Shown here piece after piece: positions 9,004 through 17,852 of a DNA stretch of 64,000 nucleotides. Under the pieces are notes generated by a model. That model was not told the DNA's origin. It did not search any database and worked only from the letters and a program-made list of their open reading frames with translations. The position numbers and the translations under genes were made by a program. Positions within the stretch are counted from its first letter, which is position 1. The number at the start of each line of letters is the position of its first letter. The stretch is from Bradyrhizobium diazoefficiens. GTDB lineage: Bacteria; Pseudomonadota; Alphaproteobacteria; Rhizobiales; Xanthobacteraceae. The DNA is taken from contig NZ_JAFCKW010000034.1 in assembly GCF_018129965.1 (NCBI RefSeq), positions 1-64,000 of the forward strand, read 5' to 3'.

Positions 9004-9792
9004 TTATTTCTCCGCCCGCTGCTGCTGCTTCTTCGCCAGCAACTGCCGCAGCGCCGCGACCTTGGCCGCGGCCTGGTCCGGCGGCAGATCGCCCTTCACG
9101 ATGGTCTCGGCTTCGGCCTGTTTACCCTGCAGACCCACCACCAGCGCGAGATTGGCGCGCACGCGGACATCGGCCGGGGCGCGCCCATAGGCGCGGCGCA
9201 GCGTTTCCTCGGCCCGCGGCAGATTGTTCTGCAGCATGTAGGACAGGCCGAGATTGGACAGGACCTGCGGCTCGTCCGGCACGATCTTCAGCGCGCTCGC
9301 GTAATATTGCTGCGCCTCTTCATTGCGGCCGAGCTGGTCGAGCGCCGCGCCTTGCGCCGACAGGATGCGCCAGTCGGGATCCTCCGGCGTATGCGCGCGG
9401 CCGAGCACGTCGAAAGCCTGCTGGAAATTGCCGCTATCGGCGAGCGCGCGGCCGTAACCGGCAAGCAGCGCCTTGTTGTCGGAATGATTGAGCACGGCCT
9501 GCTCCATCACCGCGACGGCCTGGGCACGCTGGCCGGTCTCGCGCAGCGCCGTGCCGTATTCGAGCGCGACATCGGGATCGCCGGGCCTCGCCCGATAGCG
9601 CTCGCGCAGCGCGTCCATGTCCGGCCTGGAATAGGTCTTGGAATCAGCCTTGCCCGCCGTGTCCGACTTGCCGCCGAGCGCGCCGGTCACGTCCTCGATG
9701 CCGACGGTCTGGCATCCACCGAGGGCCAGCACGACGAGCGCGGGAAGCAGGAATCTCGCCGGGGGGGAGGCAAGGGGCGAACGCGTGGACAT
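9004..9792 (-). CDS. TadD-like tetratricopeptide lipoprotein
   Basis: 262 residues. Lipoprotein signal with lipobox ALGGC (Cys near residue 27), then about five TPR-type helices between residues 65 and 250 (ALEYGTALRETGQRAQAVAV; LLAGYGRALADSGNFQQAFD; VLSNLGLSYMLQNNLPRAEE). TadD in Tad loci is a TPR lipoprotein needed for pilus biogenesis, and the neighbouring cpa genes support that reading. It is on the opposite strand to cpaBCDE, which is unusual for one operon. It could alternatively be a general TPR scaffold. Confidence 0.82.
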   Translation of the reverse strand: MSTRSPLASPPARFLLPALVVLALGGCQTVGIEDVTGALGGKSDTAGKADSKTYSRPDMDALRERYRARPGDPDVALEYGTALRETGQRAQAVAVMEQAVLNHSDNKALLAGYGRALADSGNFQQAFDVLGRAHTPEDPDWRILSAQGAALDQLGRNEEAQQYYASALKIVPDEPQVLSNLGLSYMLQNNLPRAEETLRRAYGRAPADVRVRANLALVVGLQGKQAEAETIVKGDLPPDQAAAKVAALRQLLAKKQQQRAEK

Positions 9793-9862
9793 ACTCTGAT
9801 CACTCGGCGACTGATCAGGGATGCTTGCCGATTAACGCTAAAGTCCGGTTAAGAGCGAGATC

Positions 9863-10108
9863 TCAGTCGGTGAACTCGGCACCGAATTCGCAGCCGATGC
9901 GCCAGCGCAGGCGGCATTGGCGGGAATAGTCCGGCGCGAAGATGATCGTGAACTGCGGCGGCACTTCGAGAAATTCCGCCACCACCTTCACGCCCCCGTC
10001 CGAAATATCGGTGATCGTGCAGTCCCGCGGCAGCGAGCCCGCGCCAAAATGAATTTTGGCGAGCCGCGTGCACACCCGACGTTCGCTTCTGCGGCGATTT
10101 GCAAGCAT
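9863..10108 (-). CDS. PilZ-domain protein
   Basis: 81 residues, a single short PilZ domain. The c-di-GMP-binding signature is visible in part: the arginine-rich RRRSERR near residues 5-11 (RxxxR motif) and DISDGGVKV near 36-44 (D/NxSxxG motif). Small PilZ proteins of this type are abundant in Bradyrhizobium and act as c-di-GMP receivers or have lost binding. The gene lies between tadD and the comM-like gene; two diguanylate cyclases occur near 45 kb. Confidence 0.85.
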   Translation of the reverse strand: MLANRRRSERRVCTRLAKIHFGAGSLPRDCTITDISDGGVKVVAEFLEVPPQFTIIFAPDYSRQCRLRWRIGCEFGAEFTD

Positions 10109-10334
10109 CTTGATTGTTCACTCGTTAGATCACGGCCCATCCCGCACCTCTATGAGTAGCGACGATTCGTTGGGATGAGCTGTGCGGAGCCGCTCGCATT
10201 CGAGGCGTAGTTTTGGGGCGGCGTTTACGGATTGTTAGGGTCGGTCCGGCGAGGGCGATTGTTCCCGTATTGTTCTTGCGGAAAGGGCCAAGCTCTGCTA
10301 CCCCTAATTGTGCAAATGGCAGGCTGGTTCGGGC

Positions 10335-11873
10335 ATGGTTCAGCGGGTTTCTACCGTCGCCTTTGAGGGGATCGAGGCCCGCGCGGTCGACGTGCAGGTG
10401 CAGGTCGCACCCGGCTTGCCGGCCTTCGCCATCGTCGGCCTGCCGGACAAGGCGGTGTCGGAAGCGCGCGAGCGGGTCCGTTCGGCGCTGATCGCCTCGG
10501 GCCTCGCGCTGCCGGCGCGGCGGATCATCGTCAATCTCGCGCCCGCCGACCTGCCGAAGGAGGGCAGCCATTACGACCTGCCGATCGCGCTGGGATTGAT
10601 GGCCGCGATCGGCGCGATTCCGCCGGATGCTTTGACGGGCTTTACGGTGCTCGGCGAACTCGGGCTGGACGGTTCGATCGCGCCCGTCGCCGGCGTTCTG
10701 CCGGCCGCGATCGGCGCCAATGTGCGCGAGGAAGGCCTGATCTGCCCGGCCGCATGCGGCTCGGAGGCGGCGTGGGCGAGCCCGGACATCCAGATCATCG
10801 CCGCGCAATCGCTGATCCAGATCGCCAACCACTTCAAGGGCACGCAGGTACTGTCGCGCCCCTCGCCGAAGGTGCACGCGGCGGCCGCCTCGATGCTCGA
10901 TCTGCGCGACATCAAGGGCCAGGAGAGCGCCAAGCGCGCGCTGGAGATCGCAGCCGCCGGCGGACATCACCTCCTGATGATCGGCGCGCCCGGCGCCGGC
11001 AAGTCGATGCTGGCGGCGCGGCTGCCGTCGATCCTGCCGCCGCTATCGCCGGGCGAACTCCTGGAAGTCTCGATGATCGCCTCCGTCGCGGGCGAGATCG
11101 AGGGCGGCGCGCTGACGGCGCAGCGGCCGTTTCGTTCCCCGCATCATTCCGCCAGCATGGCTGCGCTCACCGGCGGCGGCATGCGCGCGAAGCCTGGCGA
11201 GATCTCGCTCGCGCATCAGGGCGTGCTGTTCCTCGACGAGCTGCCGGAGTTCGATCCGCGCGTGCTGGATTCGCTGCGCCAGCCGCTGGAGAACGGCGAG
11301 GTTTCGGTGTCCCGCGCCAATCATCGCGTGACCTATCCGGCGCGCTTCATGCTGGTCGCGGCGATGAATCCCTGCCGCTGCGGCAACGCCTTCGAGCCCG
11401 GCTATGCCTGCAAGCGCGGCCGCATCGACCGCTGCACCGGCGATTACCAGGCCCGCATCTCCGGCCCGCTGATGGATCGCATCGATTTGCGCATCGAGGT
11501 TCCCGCGGTGACGGCGGCCGATCTGATCCTGCCGCCGCCGTCGGAGGGCTCGGCCGAGGTCGCCGCGCGCGTGGCGGCGGCGCGCGACATCCAGCTCGCG
11601 CGTTACGCGGAGGCCGGCCTGCCCCATGTCCGCACCAATGCCGAGGCGCCGGCCGCGGTGCTGGAAGAGATCGCCAAGCTGGATGCGCAGGGCCAGAAGC
11701 TGCTGCGCGACGCCGCCGAGACGATGCGGCTGTCGGCGCGCGGCTATCACCGCGTGCTGCGGGTGGCGCGCACGCTCGCCGACCTCGACAATGCCGACAA
11801 GATCGGCCGGCTGCACCTCGCCGAAGCGCTGTCCTACCGCGCACTCGCGGAGGATGTGCGGCAGATGGCGTGA
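10335..11873 (+). CDS. comM: YifB/ComM family Mg-chelatase-like AAA+ ATPase
   Basis: 512 residues, full length. ComM is a hexameric branch-migration helicase that helps integrate DNA in naturally competent bacteria; most species with the gene are not known to be competent, so its role here is uncertain. N-terminal Lon-S5-like domain (AFEGIEARAVDVQVQVAPGLPA region, residues 8-30), AAA+ core with Walker A GAPGAGKS near 217-224, Walker B FLDELPEF near 300, and a C-terminal part with the Cys-rich NPCRCG...C motif near 345-365. I chose the ATG at 10335 because VQRVSTVAF is the typical family start. Confidence 0.92.
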   Translation: MVQRVSTVAFEGIEARAVDVQVQVAPGLPAFAIVGLPDKAVSEARERVRSALIASGLALPARRIIVNLAPADLPKEGSHYDLPIALGLMAAIGAIPPDALTGFTVLGELGLDGSIAPVAGVLPAAIGANVREEGLICPAACGSEAAWASPDIQIIAAQSLIQIANHFKGTQVLSRPSPKVHAAAASMLDLRDIKGQESAKRALEIAAAGGHHLLMIGAPGAGKSMLAARLPSILPPLSPGELLEVSMIASVAGEIEGGALTAQRPFRSPHHSASMAALTGGGMRAKPGEISLAHQGVLFLDELPEFDPRVLDSLRQPLENGEVSVSRANHRVTYPARFMLVAAMNPCRCGNAFEPGYACKRGRIDRCTGDYQARISGPLMDRIDLRIEVPAVTAADLILPPPSEGSAEVAARVAAARDIQLARYAEAGLPHVRTNAEAPAAVLEEIAKLDAQGQKLLRDAAETMRLSARGYHRVLRVARTLADLDNADKIGRLHLAEALSYRALAEDVRQMA

Positions 11874-11992
11874 TCATACCGCGTCAACCCTGCGGTAACG
11901 AGTTTCCTTTACGCTCTGCAAACCATAAGGCCCAAAGTTCCAGTCGCAGCTTCATTGGCGAGCTTCACACCGGGCCTGGCGAGTAGCGTGTC

Positions 11993-12466
11993 ATGTTGCG
12001 TTTCAAGATCCTGGCCTCGGTCGTGCCCCTGCTGGCGGCCGCGGTGTTCGCCCGCAGCGAGATCGTATCGGTCTCGCATCCCTGCATCGCCGTCGGCGAC
12101 ACCTCGGTCGAATTGACCACGCTGTTCTGGACGGCCGGCATCCATGTAGCCTTCACCGACGATCCCGCGCGCGCCACGGTGCGGGTCCGGATCACCGACG
12201 ATGCCGATGACGCGGACTTCACGATCGTCGACGGCGGCCTCGGCTCCGAGACGGACTCCTGCGAGGCCCATCCGGCGAACCGCCTCGTCACCATCGCCGC
12301 GCAGCCGGTCGACGGCGGCCCGGCGATCTACCTCACCACCGATGGTCCGGCCGACTACCGCATCTATGTCCGCTCGAAGTCGTTCTCGCCGCGCGAGGCG
12401 GCGGCGCTGATCGTCGGCGCCCATGGCGGCCAGCGCCCGCTGCCGCTGCAGGCCGCCTCGCTCTGA
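11993..12466 (+). CDS. Small exported protein of unknown function
   Basis: 157 residues. Signal peptide at 1-20 (LRFKILASVVPLLAAAVFA) with probable cleavage after VFA, so the product is periplasmic or secreted. The rest is acidic, with two cysteines (SHPC, TDSC) that could form a disulphide, and beta-rich segments. I do not recognise a family. It is 119 bases after comM and followed at the same strand by a hybrid histidine kinase; a sensory or envelope role would be a guess. Confidence 0.75.
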   Translation: MLRFKILASVVPLLAAAVFARSEIVSVSHPCIAVGDTSVELTTLFWTAGIHVAFTDDPARATVRVRITDDADDADFTIVDGGLGSETDSCEAHPANRLVTIAAQPVDGGPAIYLTTDGPADYRIYVRSKSFSPREAAALIVGAHGGQRPLPLQAASL

Positions 12467-12585
12467 GTCATTAATACCCCGTCAACCTTCTTTGGAGGCG
12501 GCGCCGGAGCCTCAAGCTGTTTGCAAGGTCGGCGAGACATCGTCGCAGCCGGCGGCAATGGGGTTTCGGACGAGAGGCGGGGTCG

Positions 12586-14814
12586 GTGAGGATGGGTCGG
12601 ACGTTCCGGATCAAGGTGCGGATGCGCCGCTTCAAGCGGCAGCATCCCCGCATCGCCTTCGCGATCCGCTCCTTCATGATCTTTTCGGCGACGTTCGGCG
12701 GCGCCTATGGTTTCGTCACCGGCAGCCGCTCCGAAACGTCGGGCTACGACCCCAACGCCTTCGCGATCGGCGCGAGCTTCCTGTTCGCGCTCGCCTGCCT
12801 CGGCCTTGCCACGCTCAGCATGCGGCTGCGCTTCGTCAACAGGCGGATGCGCAAGCTCGCCGCGCATAACGAGACGCTGATCGACCGCAATTGGGAACTG
12901 AAGGAAGCGGAAGAGCGCGCCCGCAGCCTGTTCGAGCAGCAGGGCGACCTGATCGTGCTGCGCGACGACCAGGGCTGCATCACCTTCGCCAACGACGCCT
13001 ATTGCACGCTCGCCGGACAAGCGCGCGCCGCGCTGGTCGGCACGCGTTTCGATTTCGAATTGATCGAGCAGGGCAACAGCGCCCGCGAAAGCGCCGGGAC
13101 GCGCATCCACGACCAGAAGATCATGACGCCGCTCGGTGCGCGCTGGATCGCCTGGCGCGAAGGCTATGTCCGGCTCGACGCCGGCCAGCCCGCCGAACTG
13201 CAGAGCGTGGGACGCGATGTCACCGATCGCACCGAGACCGAACGGGCGCTGTCGGAGGCGCGCGACCAGGCCGATGCCGCCAACCGCGCCAAATCGCGCT
13301 TCCTCGCGATGGCCTCGCACGAGATCCGTACGCCGCTCAACGGCATCATCGGCATGGGCGGGCTCCTGCTCGACACCCATCTGACGCCGGAGCAGGCGAC
13401 CTATGCCAGGGCGGTGAAGACCTCGGGCGAAGCCCTGATGGCGCTGATCGAGGAACTGCTGGACTATTCCAAGATCGAAGCCGGCAAGCTCGATCTGGAG
13501 CAGCGCCCCTTCGCGCTCTCGACCCTGATCGAGGACATCACCGAGCTGCTCGCGCCCCGCGCGCAGGCCAAGGAGCTCGAGATCGCCGCCTATGTCGACG
13601 AGCGCCTGCCGCTCGAGGTGATCGGCGATGCCGCGCGGCTGCGCCAGGTGCTGCTCAACCTTGCCGGCAACGCCATCAAGTTCACCGCGCAGGGCGGCGT
13701 CGCGCTGATCGTCGAGCCCGGCATCTGGCCGAACGAGATCAGCTTCCTGGTCCGCGACACCGGCATCGGCATTGCCGCCGACGCGCAGCAGCGTATCTTC
13801 CGCGAATTCGAGCAGGCCGACGAGCGCGTCGCCCGAACCTATGGCGGCACCGGGCTTGGCCTCGCCATCAGCGAGCGCATCGTCAGGCGCATGGGCGGCC
13901 GCATCACGCTGACGAGCGAGCCGGGCAAGGGCGCAACCTTCGAGGTCGCCATTCCGCTTGCGCCATCGCAGGACGGCGCGAAGCAGGCGGCGTTTCCAAG
14001 CGCCGACCTCACCGGAAAATCCGTCCTGCTGGTCGCGGGCGGCATCGAGGCCTCCCTGATTGCGCGGCGTCTGGAGCGCTGGGGCGCCCAGACCTGCGTG
14101 GTCTCGGATGCAGCAGTCGCCGAGGCGCTGCTGCCGGAACGCTCGTGGCATGCGGTGCTGATCGATCGCGCGGTCGGTCCCGCCGCTGCCGACCACCTCG
14201 GCGAAGCCGCACGGGCGCACGCGCCGCAGCGGCTGGTGCTGCTGACGTCGAGCTCACGCCATGACCATCTCTCGAGCGCCTTCACCGGCTTCCTAGTGAA
14301 GCCGCTGCGCACGGCCTCGCTCGCCGCGCGGCTGACGATGACGCCGGAGGTGATCGCGCCGGATCTGGCGCCGGAGCCTGTTGAACCCGCCGCGAGCGGA
14401 ACGCCGGCACAGGGCTTGTCGGTTCTCGTCGCCGAGGACAACGAGATCAACGCGCTGCTGATGCGGTCGCTGCTGACGAAACTCGGCCATCACGTCGTCA
14501 TCGCCGTCAATGGCGAGGCCGCGCTGGAATCTTGGCTGGCCGCGTCATCGGCCGGCATGCCCTATGATCTCGTGCTGATGGACATCCAGATGCCGCAGCT
14601 CGACGGCATCGAGGCGACCAGGCGCATCCGCGCCCACGAAGCCACCATCGGCGGCCACACGCCGATCCTGGCGCTCACCGCCAATACGCTGGTCGAGGAT
14701 CGCTACGCCTGCTTCGAGGCGGGCATGAACGGATTTTTGATCAAGCCGCTCGATCGCGACAAGCTGGAAGAGGCGCTGGCCGGACTTGCGGCGGCACGGC
14801 AACTGGCGCTGTAG
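12586..14814 (+). CDS. Hybrid sensor histidine kinase with pseudo-receiver and receiver domains
   Basis: 742 residues. Order: two N-terminal transmembrane helices (about 25-45 and 60-80), a short coiled region, a PAS domain (about 105-215), HisKA with SHEIRTPLNG and the phospho-accepting His near residue 245, HATPase_c with N box (LLNLAGNAIKFT) and G boxes (DTGIGIA, GGTGLGLAI), then two receiver-like regions. The first (about 480-590) lacks the acidic pocket. The last (about 605-735) has EDN, LMDIQMP with Asp near 666, and the Lys in FLIKPL. Start is GTG at 12586 or ATG at 12592. There is no separate response regulator nearby. Confidence 0.92.
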   Translation: MRMGRTFRIKVRMRRFKRQHPRIAFAIRSFMIFSATFGGAYGFVTGSRSETSGYDPNAFAIGASFLFALACLGLATLSMRLRFVNRRMRKLAAHNETLIDRNWELKEAEERARSLFEQQGDLIVLRDDQGCITFANDAYCTLAGQARAALVGTRFDFELIEQGNSARESAGTRIHDQKIMTPLGARWIAWREGYVRLDAGQPAELQSVGRDVTDRTETERALSEARDQADAANRAKSRFLAMASHEIRTPLNGIIGMGGLLLDTHLTPEQATYARAVKTSGEALMALIEELLDYSKIEAGKLDLEQRPFALSTLIEDITELLAPRAQAKELEIAAYVDERLPLEVIGDAARLRQVLLNLAGNAIKFTAQGGVALIVEPGIWPNEISFLVRDTGIGIAADAQQRIFREFEQADERVARTYGGTGLGLAISERIVRRMGGRITLTSEPGKGATFEVAIPLAPSQDGAKQAAFPSADLTGKSVLLVAGGIEASLIARRLERWGAQTCVVSDAAVAEALLPERSWHAVLIDRAVGPAAADHLGEAARAHAPQRLVLLTSSSRHDHLSSAFTGFLVKPLRTASLAARLTMTPEVIAPDLAPEPVEPAASGTPAQGLSVLVAEDNEINALLMRSLLTKLGHHVVIAVNGEAALESWLAASSAGMPYDLVLMDIQMPQLDGIEATRRIRAHEATIGGHTPILALTANTLVEDRYACFEAGMNGFLIKPLDRDKLEEALAGLAAARQLAL

Positions 14815-14828
14815 CTGCGATCGATGCT

Positions 14829-14931
14829 GCGTAGGGTGAGCAAAGCGCAGCGTGCCCACCCTTTACGTTCAACAATGCGGATAGATGGTGGGCACGGCGC
14901 GCGAAGAGCGCGGCTTTGCTCACCCTACGAC
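14829..14931. repeat. REP-like palindromic repeat, family A, copy 2
   Basis: About 103 bp with long inverted arms: GTAGGGTGAGCAAAG ... GTGCCCACC on the left and GGTGGGCAC ... CTTTGCTCACCCTAC on the right. It fills the convergent gap between the histidine kinase and coaA and could act as a bidirectional terminator hairpin. Confidence 0.7.
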
Positions 14932-14939
14932 ACTGCAGC

Positions 14940-15896
14940 CTACAACCTGCGCAGCGCCACGCTCGACACCGTATGGTCCGCGCCCTTCTTCAGGATCAGC
15001 GTCGCACGCGGGCGGGTCGGCAGGATGTTGTCCTCGAGATTGGCAAGGTTGGTGCGCTCCCAGATCGCGATCGCGGTGGCGGTGGCCTCCTCGTCCGACA
15101 ACAGGGCGTAGCGGTTGAAATAGGATTTGGGATTGATGAACGCGGTGTCGCGCAGCGACAGGAAGCGCCTGATGTACCACTGCCGCAGCGCCGCCTCCTC
15201 GGCGTCGATATAGACCGAGAAATCGAAGAAGTCGGAAACCACAGGCACCGCCTTGCCGTCGCGCGGCAGCTTGCCGGTCTGCAGCACGTTGACGCCCTCG
15301 ACGATCAGGATGTCGGGCTGGTCGACCTCGGCCCATTGGTTCGGCACGATGTCGTAGGTCAGATGCGAATAGACCGGCGCGCGCACATGGCGGCGGCCGG
15401 CCTTGATGTCGGAGAGGAAGCTGAGCAGCAGCGGCAGGTCGTAGCTCTCGGGAAAGCCCTTCTTCTGCATGATACCCTGCCGCTCGAGCACCGCGTTGGG
15501 ATAGAGAAATCCGTCGGTGGTGATGAGCTCGACCTTCGGCCGCGGCGACCAGCGCGCCAGCAGCGCCTGAAGCACGCGGGCCGTGGTCGATTTTCCGACC
15601 GCGACCGAACCGGCGACGCCGATGATGTAGGGCATCTTGCGGTCGCGGATGTTGAGGAACTGGCGCTCGGCGTAATAAAGCCGCTGCATCGCATCGACAT
15701 AGATCGACAGCAGGCGCGACAGCGGAAGATAGATGTCCTCGACCTCCTGCAGATCGAGGCGATCGTGCAGCGAACGGAGCCGGTCGAACTCGCCGGGCTC
15801 CAGCGTCATCGGCGTGTCGTCGCGCAGGCGTGCCCACTCCTCACGCGTGAAGATGCGGTACGGATTATATTGCTGCTCGGGTGCGCGGATATCCAT
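14940..15896 (-). CDS. coaA: Pantothenate kinase, type I (CoaA)
   Basis: 318 residues, as expected for type I PanK. It phosphorylates pantothenate, the first committed step of CoA synthesis. P-loop GVAGSVAVGKST at about 93-104, the ELITTDGFLYPN segment near 125-137 (catalytic Asp), and IVEGVNVL near 187 are all present. It ends the his run on the minus strand, 21 bases after hisE. The coaA-his linkage is a well-known alphaproteobacterial arrangement. Confidence 0.96.
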   Translation of the reverse strand: MDIRAPEQQYNPYRIFTREEWARLRDDTPMTLEPGEFDRLRSLHDRLDLQEVEDIYLPLSRLLSIYVDAMQRLYYAERQFLNIRDRKMPYIIGVAGSVAVGKSTTARVLQALLARWSPRPKVELITTDGFLYPNAVLERQGIMQKKGFPESYDLPLLLSFLSDIKAGRRHVRAPVYSHLTYDIVPNQWAEVDQPDILIVEGVNVLQTGKLPRDGKAVPVVSDFFDFSVYIDAEEAALRQWYIRRFLSLRDTAFINPKSYFNRYALLSDEEATATAIAIWERTNLANLEDNILPTRPRATLILKKGADHTVSSVALRRL

Positions 15897-15917
15897 GACG
15901 CAACCTCTCCACCTCGG

Positions 15918-16244
15918 CTAGCTGCCGCCTTTGCGCGACGCCTTTTCTTCCAACCCTGACATCGTGGTCCGCTTGTCCAGCGCGGCCTCGACCTCTTCCA
16001 GCTTTACGCCGCGGGCCTTGAGCAGCACAAGGAAATGATAGAGCAGGTCGGCGCCCTCGGCGATCAGATGCGCGCGATCGTTTTCGACTGCAGCGATTAC
16101 GGTTTCGACTGCCTCTTCACCGAACTTCTTGGCGCAATGTTCGGCGCCCCTGTCGAGGAGCTTGCGGGTATAGGAGGCCTCGCCTCCGGCCGCCGCGCGG
16201 GCGTCGATGGTGGCGGCCAGATCGTGGATCGTGAAACGCGGCAT
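15918..16244 (-). CDS. hisE: Phosphoribosyl-ATP pyrophosphatase
   Basis: 108 residues. HisE hydrolyses phosphoribosyl-ATP to phosphoribosyl-AMP, step 2 of histidine synthesis. The metal-binding helix motif is visible in KFGEEAVETVIAA (about residues 40-52) with a second acidic helix EGADLLYHFLVLL. It is a monofunctional HisE; hisI is not in the window. It follows hisF by 77 bases. Confidence 0.95.
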   Translation of the reverse strand: MPRFTIHDLAATIDARAAAGGEASYTRKLLDRGAEHCAKKFGEEAVETVIAAVENDRAHLIAEGADLLYHFLVLLKARGVKLEEVEAALDKRTTMSGLEEKASRKGGS

Positions 16245-16321
16245 CGGAATTACTCGGAAACACAGGGGACACGGAGCCCATTCCCCGCCGGCCAGTGTAG
16301 CAGTTTTATGAACCGGAGTCG

Positions 16322-17098
16322 TCAGGCATCGAGTCGCATCGGCAATCCGCGCCGGGCCATGTGCTCCTTGGCTTCACGAATGGTGAATTCCCCGAAATGG
16401 AAGATCGAGGCGGCCAGCACGGCGGTGGCGTGGCCGTCGCGGATGCCGTCGACGAGATGGTCGAGATTGCCGACGCCGCCCGAGGCGATCACGGGAACGG
16501 GAACACTGTCGGCGATCGCCCGGGTCAGCGGGATGTCGAAGCCCTGCCGCGTGCCGTCGCGGTCCATCGAGGTGAGCAGAAGCTCGCCGGCCCCGAGCGA
16601 GACCACTTCCTGGGCATATTCGATGGCGTCGATGCCGGTCGAATTGCGCCCGCCATGGGTAAAGATCTCCCAGCGCTCGCCGCCGCCCGCGCGCTTGACC
16701 CGCTTGGCGTCGATCGCGACCACCACGCATTGCTCGCCGAATTTTTCGGCAGCTTCCTTGACGAATTCGCGCCGCGACACCGCCGCGCTGTTGATCGAGA
16801 CTTTGTCGGCGCCGGCGCGCAGCAGCGTCTTGATGTCGTTGACCTCGCGCACGCCGCCGCCGACGGTCACCGGCATGAAGCAGGCCTCCGCCGTGCGCCG
16901 GACCACGTCCAGCATGATGCCGCGGTTCTCATGGGTCGCGGTGATGTCGAGGAAGGTCAGCTCGTCCGCACCGGCGGCGTCATAGGCGATCGCGGCTTCG
17001 ACGGGATCGCCGGCGTCGCGCAGATCGACGAAATTGACGCCCTTGACGACCCGACCGTCCTTGACGTCGAGGCAGGGAATCACGCGCACCTTGAACAT
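16322..17098 (-). CDS. hisF: Imidazole glycerol phosphate synthase, cyclase subunit
   Basis: 258 residues, a (beta/alpha)8 barrel. HisF uses ammonia supplied by HisH to make imidazole glycerol phosphate and AICAR from PRFAR. Catalytic Asp is in CLDVKDGRVVKG (about residues 9-20) and the second in VAIDAKRV near 130. Phosphate loops GGGVR near 80 and ASGGVGN near 202 are present. The gene begins 10 bases after hisA. Confidence 0.97.
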   Translation of the reverse strand: MFKVRVIPCLDVKDGRVVKGVNFVDLRDAGDPVEAAIAYDAAGADELTFLDITATHENRGIMLDVVRRTAEACFMPVTVGGGVREVNDIKTLLRAGADKVSINSAAVSRREFVKEAAEKFGEQCVVVAIDAKRVKRAGGGERWEIFTHGGRNSTGIDAIEYAQEVVSLGAGELLLTSMDRDGTRQGFDIPLTRAIADSVPVPVIASGGVGNLDHLVDGIRDGHATAVLAASIFHFGEFTIREAKEHMARRGLPMRLDA

Positions 17099-17108
17099 CC
17101 GATGTCTC

Positions 17109-17852
17109 CTAGGCGCGCGCGTTGCGGATCAGGGTGAGAGCGGCGGCGGGATCGAGCCGGCCGTCATAGAGCGCACGGCCGGCGATCGCGCCGGCGAGCT
17201 TTTTCGCCCGCGGCGTCAGCATCGCCTTGACGTCCTCGATCGAGGCGAGGCCGCCGGAAGCAATCACGGGGATCGAGATGGCGTCGGCCAGCGCGATGGT
17301 CGCATCCAGGTTCAGGCCCTTGAGCAGGCCGTCGCGCGCGATGTCGGTGAAGATGATGGCGGCGACGCCGGCATCCTCGAAGCGTTGCGCGATCTCCAGT
17401 ACGGTCACCTGCGAGGTCTCGGCCCAGCCTTCGACCGCGACCTTGCCGTCGCGGGCATCGAGTCCGACCGCGACGCGGCCGGGGAATTTTTTGGCCGCAG
17501 CCTTCACCAGCTCGGGATCGCGCACCGCCGCAGTGCCGATGATGACGCGGGTGATGCCTTTTTCGAGCCAGGCCTCGACGGTCTTGAGATCACGAATGCC
17601 GCCGCCGAGTTGCACCGGGATCGAAATCGTCTTCAGCATCGCCTCGACCGCCTGCGCATTCACCGGCTTGCCGGCAAAGGCGCCGTCGAGGTCGACGACG
17701 TGGAGATATTCAAAGCCCTGTTCGACGAAGCTCTGCGCCTGGGCTGCGGGATTGAGGTTGAACACCGTCGCGCGCGCCATGTCGCCTTGCTCGAGGCGCA
17801 CGCACTGGCCGTTCTTGAGGTCAACAGCGGGAAAGAGAATCACGGCTTCCAT
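17109..17852 (-). CDS. hisA: ProFAR isomerase (HisA)
   Basis: 247 residues, a half-barrel duplicate related to HisF. It isomerises ProFAR to PRFAR. Catalytic Asp lies in FPAVDLKNGQCVRL (about residues 7-20) and the second in VGLDARDG near 128; phosphate loops LGGGIRD and ASGGLAS are present. The start overlaps the end of hisH by 13 bases, suggesting coupling. Confidence 0.97.
   Translation of the reverse strand: MEAVILFPAVDLKNGQCVRLEQGDMARATVFNLNPAAQAQSFVEQGFEYLHVVDLDGAFAGKPVNAQAVEAMLKTISIPVQLGGGIRDLKTVEAWLEKGITRVIIGTAAVRDPELVKAAAKKFPGRVAVGLDARDGKVAVEGWAETSQVTVLEIAQRFEDAGVAAIIFTDIARDGLLKGLNLDATIALADAISIPVIASGGLASIEDVKAMLTPRAKKLAGAIAGRALYDGRLDPAAALTLIRNARA

Noticed and set aside
12364..14220. 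Long antisense frame across the histidine kinase
   Set aside because: Low-complexity Arg/Ala/Asp composition, typical of the complementary frame of a GC-rich gene.
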